DNA of 64,000 nucleotides from ZC4RG25 sp023428365 (GTDB lineage Bacteria; Pseudomonadota; Alphaproteobacteria; Rhizobiales; Hyphomicrobiaceae). The notes under the pieces are model-generated. The model did no database searches. It saw nothing but the letters and a program-made list of their open reading frames with translations, and had not been told where the DNA came from. The stretch lies in NCBI GenBank assembly GCA_050283925.1, contig JBNOAI010000002.1, forward strand, positions 476,171 through 540,170. Reading direction: 5' to 3'. Both the position numbers and the translations under genes were made by a program. Positions 61,196 through 64,000 of this stretch are shown piece by piece (position 1 is the stretch's first letter; each line of letters opens with the position of its first letter).

Positions 61196-61314
61196 TACGT
61201 TGCCCAGAGGCTTTCGAGTTCTGATGACGTTCTATAATCGTGTTCGAGAGGCAGCGACTTATCAAATGATAAGTTTAATGCGAACTCTTCTGCGGTTGTT
61301 GCGTTATCTGATCG

Positions 61315-62091
61315 ATGTCGCGCAATGATCGACCCCGCTCTCAAACCGTTTACGATCTCCTCATAGCCAAGGCGGCACAGCATGCCAGTCTGAGTCCGGC
61401 TGACGAGGCGGCGCTGAGAAGTGTGCCGTTTCAATTGAGAAAAACGTTTCCCGGAGAAGATATCGTTCGTCAAGGAGAACGCCCCGAAGTCGCGGTGTTT
61501 GTTCAAAACGGAATGCTTGCGCGTTACCATCTTCTTCCGAACGGTGATCGGCAGTATCTATCCTTTCACTATCGAACAGATATGCCGGATCTTCAGTCGC
61601 TGTTCCTCAAAATGATGGATTTTTCCTTATGCAGCATCGATCATGCGGAAGTCGTATTGCTTCAGCATGAGCGTCTCCGCGAAGTGTTCCTCGACCATTC
61701 TGGAGTGGCCATTGCGTTTTGGCGTATGACGCTAGTTGACGCCGCAATTTTCCGCCAAGCGATCACAAACAACAGCGCGCGGAGCCCTGCCACTCGTCTG
61801 GCGCATTTCTGCTGCGAGCAGTTTGTGCGTATGCGTGAGGTAGGCAAAACCGAGGGGGCATCGTGCAAATTGCCCTTGAGCCAAGTTCAGCTTAGCCAAG
61901 CTCTCGGTATCTCGCACATTTCCGTAAATCGCGCGCTGCAGCGGTTGCGTAAGGATGGTTTGATCGAGTTGCGCGGTGGCAAACTAGCTATATTCAATTG
62001 GCCAGCACTGGTGCGCGTGGCCGAGTTTGACTCGACCTACCTTTACGGTGCAAAGAAGTCTGTAGTGCGCAAACTTCCTAAACAAGAGTAA
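61315..62091 (+). CDS. Crp/Fnr-family transcriptional regulator
   Basis: 258 residues from ATG 61315. Cyclic-nucleotide-binding-like domain (about 30-150; RQGERPEVAVFVQNGMLARY) and a C-terminal winged helix with LPLSQVQLSQALGISHISVN, then RALQRLRKDGLIELRGG. No Fnr cysteine cluster, so it is not an oxygen-sensing FeS type. The earlier ATG choice leaves a polar leader of ten residues. Confidence 0.9.
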   Translation: MSRNDRPRSQTVYDLLIAKAAQHASLSPADEAALRSVPFQLRKTFPGEDIVRQGERPEVAVFVQNGMLARYHLLPNGDRQYLSFHYRTDMPDLQSLFLKMMDFSLCSIDHAEVVLLQHERLREVFLDHSGVAIAFWRMTLVDAAIFRQAITNNSARSPATRLAHFCCEQFVRMREVGKTEGASCKLPLSQVQLSQALGISHISVNRALQRLRKDGLIELRGGKLAIFNWPALVRVAEFDSTYLYGAKKSVVRKLPKQE

Positions 62092-62452
62092 ATAGACCGA
62101 TAGGCGCGCGATCACTCGGACGCCATAGGCTGTCCTACCTTTCCTAGACGCGCCCGTGGGAGCTTGAGTCAGAAGTGGTCGCTGCACACGCCGAAGCGCG
62201 ATCGCCCCCGATCAGAATCGATCTTGCCGATGGTGCGAGGACTACTTAGGTTTCGCTCGCAGCCCGCATGCGGCGGAGATTGCCGCTCGACTCACAGTGT
62301 CGCATCATCCAGAGCGCAACCCGTGGCAGGATGACGGCAAGCCTCGTCGGCACGCGAGGCTGGCTCGCAAGGTCTCGCGTCGGTGCGCGGACGTTATTGG
62401 CAAGCTGGCGCGGCTCGACCGCCTAGAAACTGTTCAAGGTTAGGATTAAGGC
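62092..62452. other. Gene-free stretch
   Basis: No frame with start signals or homology on either strand between the Crp/Fnr gene and the DUF1523 gene. Confidence 0.45.
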
Positions 62453-63019
62453 ATGCTCCAGGCCTGGATGTCTTACGGCTACATCGTTCTGCTCGCGATT
62501 GGCGTGCTCTCCTATGTCCTATTGCGTAGAACCGAAGCCATTCTGGCCATTGCGTCTGTCGTAATCGGCATTCCACTCTGGTTCGCATGGGAATATGCAC
62601 GGCCCACATGGACGACCGGCCTTGTGACCGGAACGGAGGTGCGCCGCAGTAATCCTGACGCGCGGGGAAATACCAGCGACATCCAATACATCTATATGCG
62701 CAACCGTTCTGACCGGGGGCTCGAACTGCTCAACGAAGATTCCTGGTGGTGGTTGAAGCGCAATAGCGATCGGGTCTTCAACGACGCCAAGACCGCCGAG
62801 GCTCGCAAAACGGAAGTGACCCTCCTGTGGAGTAGGTGGCGCTCAACTCTCTTCTCGTTCTACCCTAACGTCATTGCCATCGGTCCCGCTGGTTCCTGGC
62901 CGCTCTGGTCGTTGCGGACCATCATCTTCTATGGCGCCTCTGTTTTCCTCTGGTTCGGCTACTTCTACGGTTTCTTCAGACTGCTCCGGTGGAGTGAATC
63001 GGATCCCAACCAACCGTAA
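62453..63019 (+). CDS. DUF1523 family membrane protein
   Basis: 188 residues from ATG 62453. Two N-terminal hydrophobic helices (about 7-25 and 30-48), a periplasmic-type domain with TGTEVRRSNPDARGNTSDIQ, IYMRNRSDRG and WWWLKRNSDRVFNDAKTAEA, and a C-terminal helix pair region (155-180). This matches DUF1523. Function unknown. Confidence 0.75.
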   Translation: MLQAWMSYGYIVLLAIGVLSYVLLRRTEAILAIASVVIGIPLWFAWEYARPTWTTGLVTGTEVRRSNPDARGNTSDIQYIYMRNRSDRGLELLNEDSWWWLKRNSDRVFNDAKTAEARKTEVTLLWSRWRSTLFSFYPNVIAIGPAGSWPLWSLRTIIFYGASVFLWFGYFYGFFRLLRWSESDPNQP

Positions 63020-63128
63020 TCGCGGGGGTAGGTGAATTGCAGTATGTGTCGCCATGGATTCGATGAATCGGTACGGGACCAGCTTTGATGAGGGAGTGCT
63101 AATCTCTGCGGCGGATGCTGGCTTCATC

Positions 63129-64000
63129 TCACCCAGCCTTGCCACGTCTGACGACATCCTTTTCCCAGCCGAAAACCGAGCGGCCATCCAGGGACGGTGA
63201 GTGCTCGCGTTCGTCGGCGATGAAGGCCGCGAGCGATGGGCCGTTTGCCGTGCGCTCGAGTTGCCGCGCTTGCGCATCCAGCCGTTTGAGCGCCGCCAGT
63301 TCTTCCGTCTGGCCCAGCCGTGCATGTTTCACGGCCGATTTCAGAACCCGGATGGTCTCGTCGTAGACCTTGATCGGCACCGGGTAGGGATGCCGGTCCT
63401 TGCCGCCATGCGCCAGGGAAAATCGCGCCGGGTCCTGGAAGCGGTAAGGCGTGCCATGGACGACCTCCGCCACCATGGCCAGGGACTGCACGGTTCGCGC
63501 GCCGACGCCGGGCGTAAGCAGCAGTTCGGGAAAATCGGCGGGGCCGCGTTCTGCCGCGGCCGCCAGGGTTCCGTGCAGGCGGCGCTTGAAGACATCGCTG
63601 GAACGCACATCATGGTACGCCGGCATGACAAGGTGCGGCAGCGTCATCTGTGAGGGAGCGCTCGCAGAGATCGCCGCGAGTTTGCCGACGATGCGGTCGG
63701 GCCCGAGGATCGCCAGCAGATCGAGTTGCGCCGATCGCGAGGCTGCAGCACGCCTGTCGGTCAGATTGATGATGTCTCCCTGGCACGGTCCTTCGATGGC
63801 GCTGTGCGGCGCGTCGACAAAATCGGTGACGTCGCCCGAATGCCAGTGGTAGCGGCGCGCCTGCCGCGTGTCCTCGTTCATGCCCTGCTGGACAACCGTC
63901 CATTTGCCCTCATCGGTCACCAAGAAGCCGTGCAGATAAAGATCGAACCCATCCTGCACTGCGGCGCTGTCGACTTTGGCGACCAGACGGCTGGCGCGGG
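63129..64000 (-). CDS. DUF763 domain protein (5' end outside window)
   Basis: The frame is open to the window edge; upstream of GTG 63959 it still reads family sequence (RLVAKVDSAAVQDGFDLYLH), so the true start lies beyond 64000. Conserved blocks: WTVVQQGMN, ARRYHWHSGDVTDFVDAPHS, LTPGVGARTVQSLAMVAEVV with a helix-hairpin-helix look, and RFSLAHGGKDRHPYPVPIKV. The family is found in archaea and bacteria and may bind DNA. Function unproven. Confidence 0.88.
   Translation of the reverse strand, partial: RASRLVAKVDSAAVQDGFDLYLHGFLVTDEGKWTVVQQGMNEDTRQARRYHWHSGDVTDFVDAPHSAIEGPCQGDIINLTDRRAAASRSAQLDLLAILGPDRIVGKLAAISASAPSQMTLPHLVMPAYHDVRSSDVFKRRLHGTLAAAAERGPADFPELLLTPGVGARTVQSLAMVAEVVHGTPYRFQDPARFSLAHGGKDRHPYPVPIKVYDETIRVLKSAVKHARLGQTEELAALKRLDAQARQLERTANGPSLAAFIADEREHSPSLDGRSVFGWEKDVVRRGKAG

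Noticed and set aside
1..64000. CRISPR array
   Set aside because: No regularly spaced repeats with unique spacers were seen. The only phased repeat (10671-10714) has an 11-bp period and is an operator-type array.

Overview
The window looks like chromosomal DNA of an alphaproteobacterium of the Bradyrhizobium/Afipia/Rhodopseudomonas group (Nitrobacteraceae). This rests on the order recJ, glpX, hom, LL-DAP-type aminotransferase, class I phaC and metY, on the many two-component and stress genes of rhizobial type (HWE/HisKA_2 kinases, PRC-barrel, CsbD-like, ferritin-like DUF892), and on high GC in the housekeeping genes. Genus and species cannot be fixed from sequence reading alone.

Layout. 1-6.3 kb: small stress and envelope genes, several broken (a transglutaminase cut by the window edge, a PRC-barrel protein, a HisKA_2 kinase, a Gly/Arg-rich secreted protein with an in-frame amber codon, a DUF892 remnant, a CsbD-like protein). 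6.5-14.1 kb: a defence-type hotspot next to tRNA-Glu(TTC). It holds a decayed CBASS effector (Cap5, HNH-SAVED), a LexA-like HTH remnant, an intact bacterial ubiquitin-like conjugation operon (Ubl, E2-like, JAB-E1 fusion, DUF6527) and a divergent four-gene operon (RHH, GNAT, XRE, ImmA/IrrE). A decayed Wadjet jetA fragment follows. A 104-bp direct repeat at 7966 and 13899 brackets the two intact operons. 14.2-26.2 kb: core metabolism (recJ, a luciferase-like monooxygenase, glpX, hom, aminotransferase, phaC, metY). 26.4-30.2 kb: prophage debris (T7-gp17-like tail fibre, tail spike, integrase and excisionase, tRNA 3' fragments). 30.4-46.2 kb: a catabolic/transport island with three acetoacetate-decarboxylase-family genes, an XRE-cupin regulator, a polar amino-acid ABC transporter, a branched-chain-type ABC transporter with a fused LivM-LivG subunit and an acetamidase/formamidase. 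It is interrupted at 36.9-40.3 kb by a defence-like insertion (DUF5131 + TcmP, HsdR-N nuclease). 46.4-54.4 kb: an integrase remnant, a ferritin-like protein and a cytochrome c oxidase cluster (ctaG, coxB, fused subunit I+III). 54.4-64 kb: small and decayed genes, a 1066-residue membrane protein, a divergent HWE kinase/Crp-Fnr pair, and DUF1523 and DUF763 proteins.

How the parts may work together. The Ubl operon (10760-13448) and the RHH-led operon (10608-8335) share one 151-bp divergent promoter region. In it the hexamer ATAGCT recurs in exact 11-bp phase (10671, 10682, a degenerate copy at 10693, 10704) and overlaps the likely Ubl promoter. I infer that the RHH (or XRE) protein represses the Ubl operon and that the ImmA/IrrE protease may relieve repression, making the two operons one regulated module. 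In the catabolic island, the palindrome TTCCTnnAGGAA followed by ATTATCA occurs upstream of the first two decarboxylase-family genes, with the XRE-cupin gene between them, which suggests a common regulator.

The strongest candidate for a poorly described system is the Ubl module with its divergent regulatory quartet. The Ubl ends in a free terminal glycine. The E2-like protein has only one cysteine, near its N terminus, and the E1 has no cysteine in its crossover loop. How conjugation would proceed is therefore an open question.
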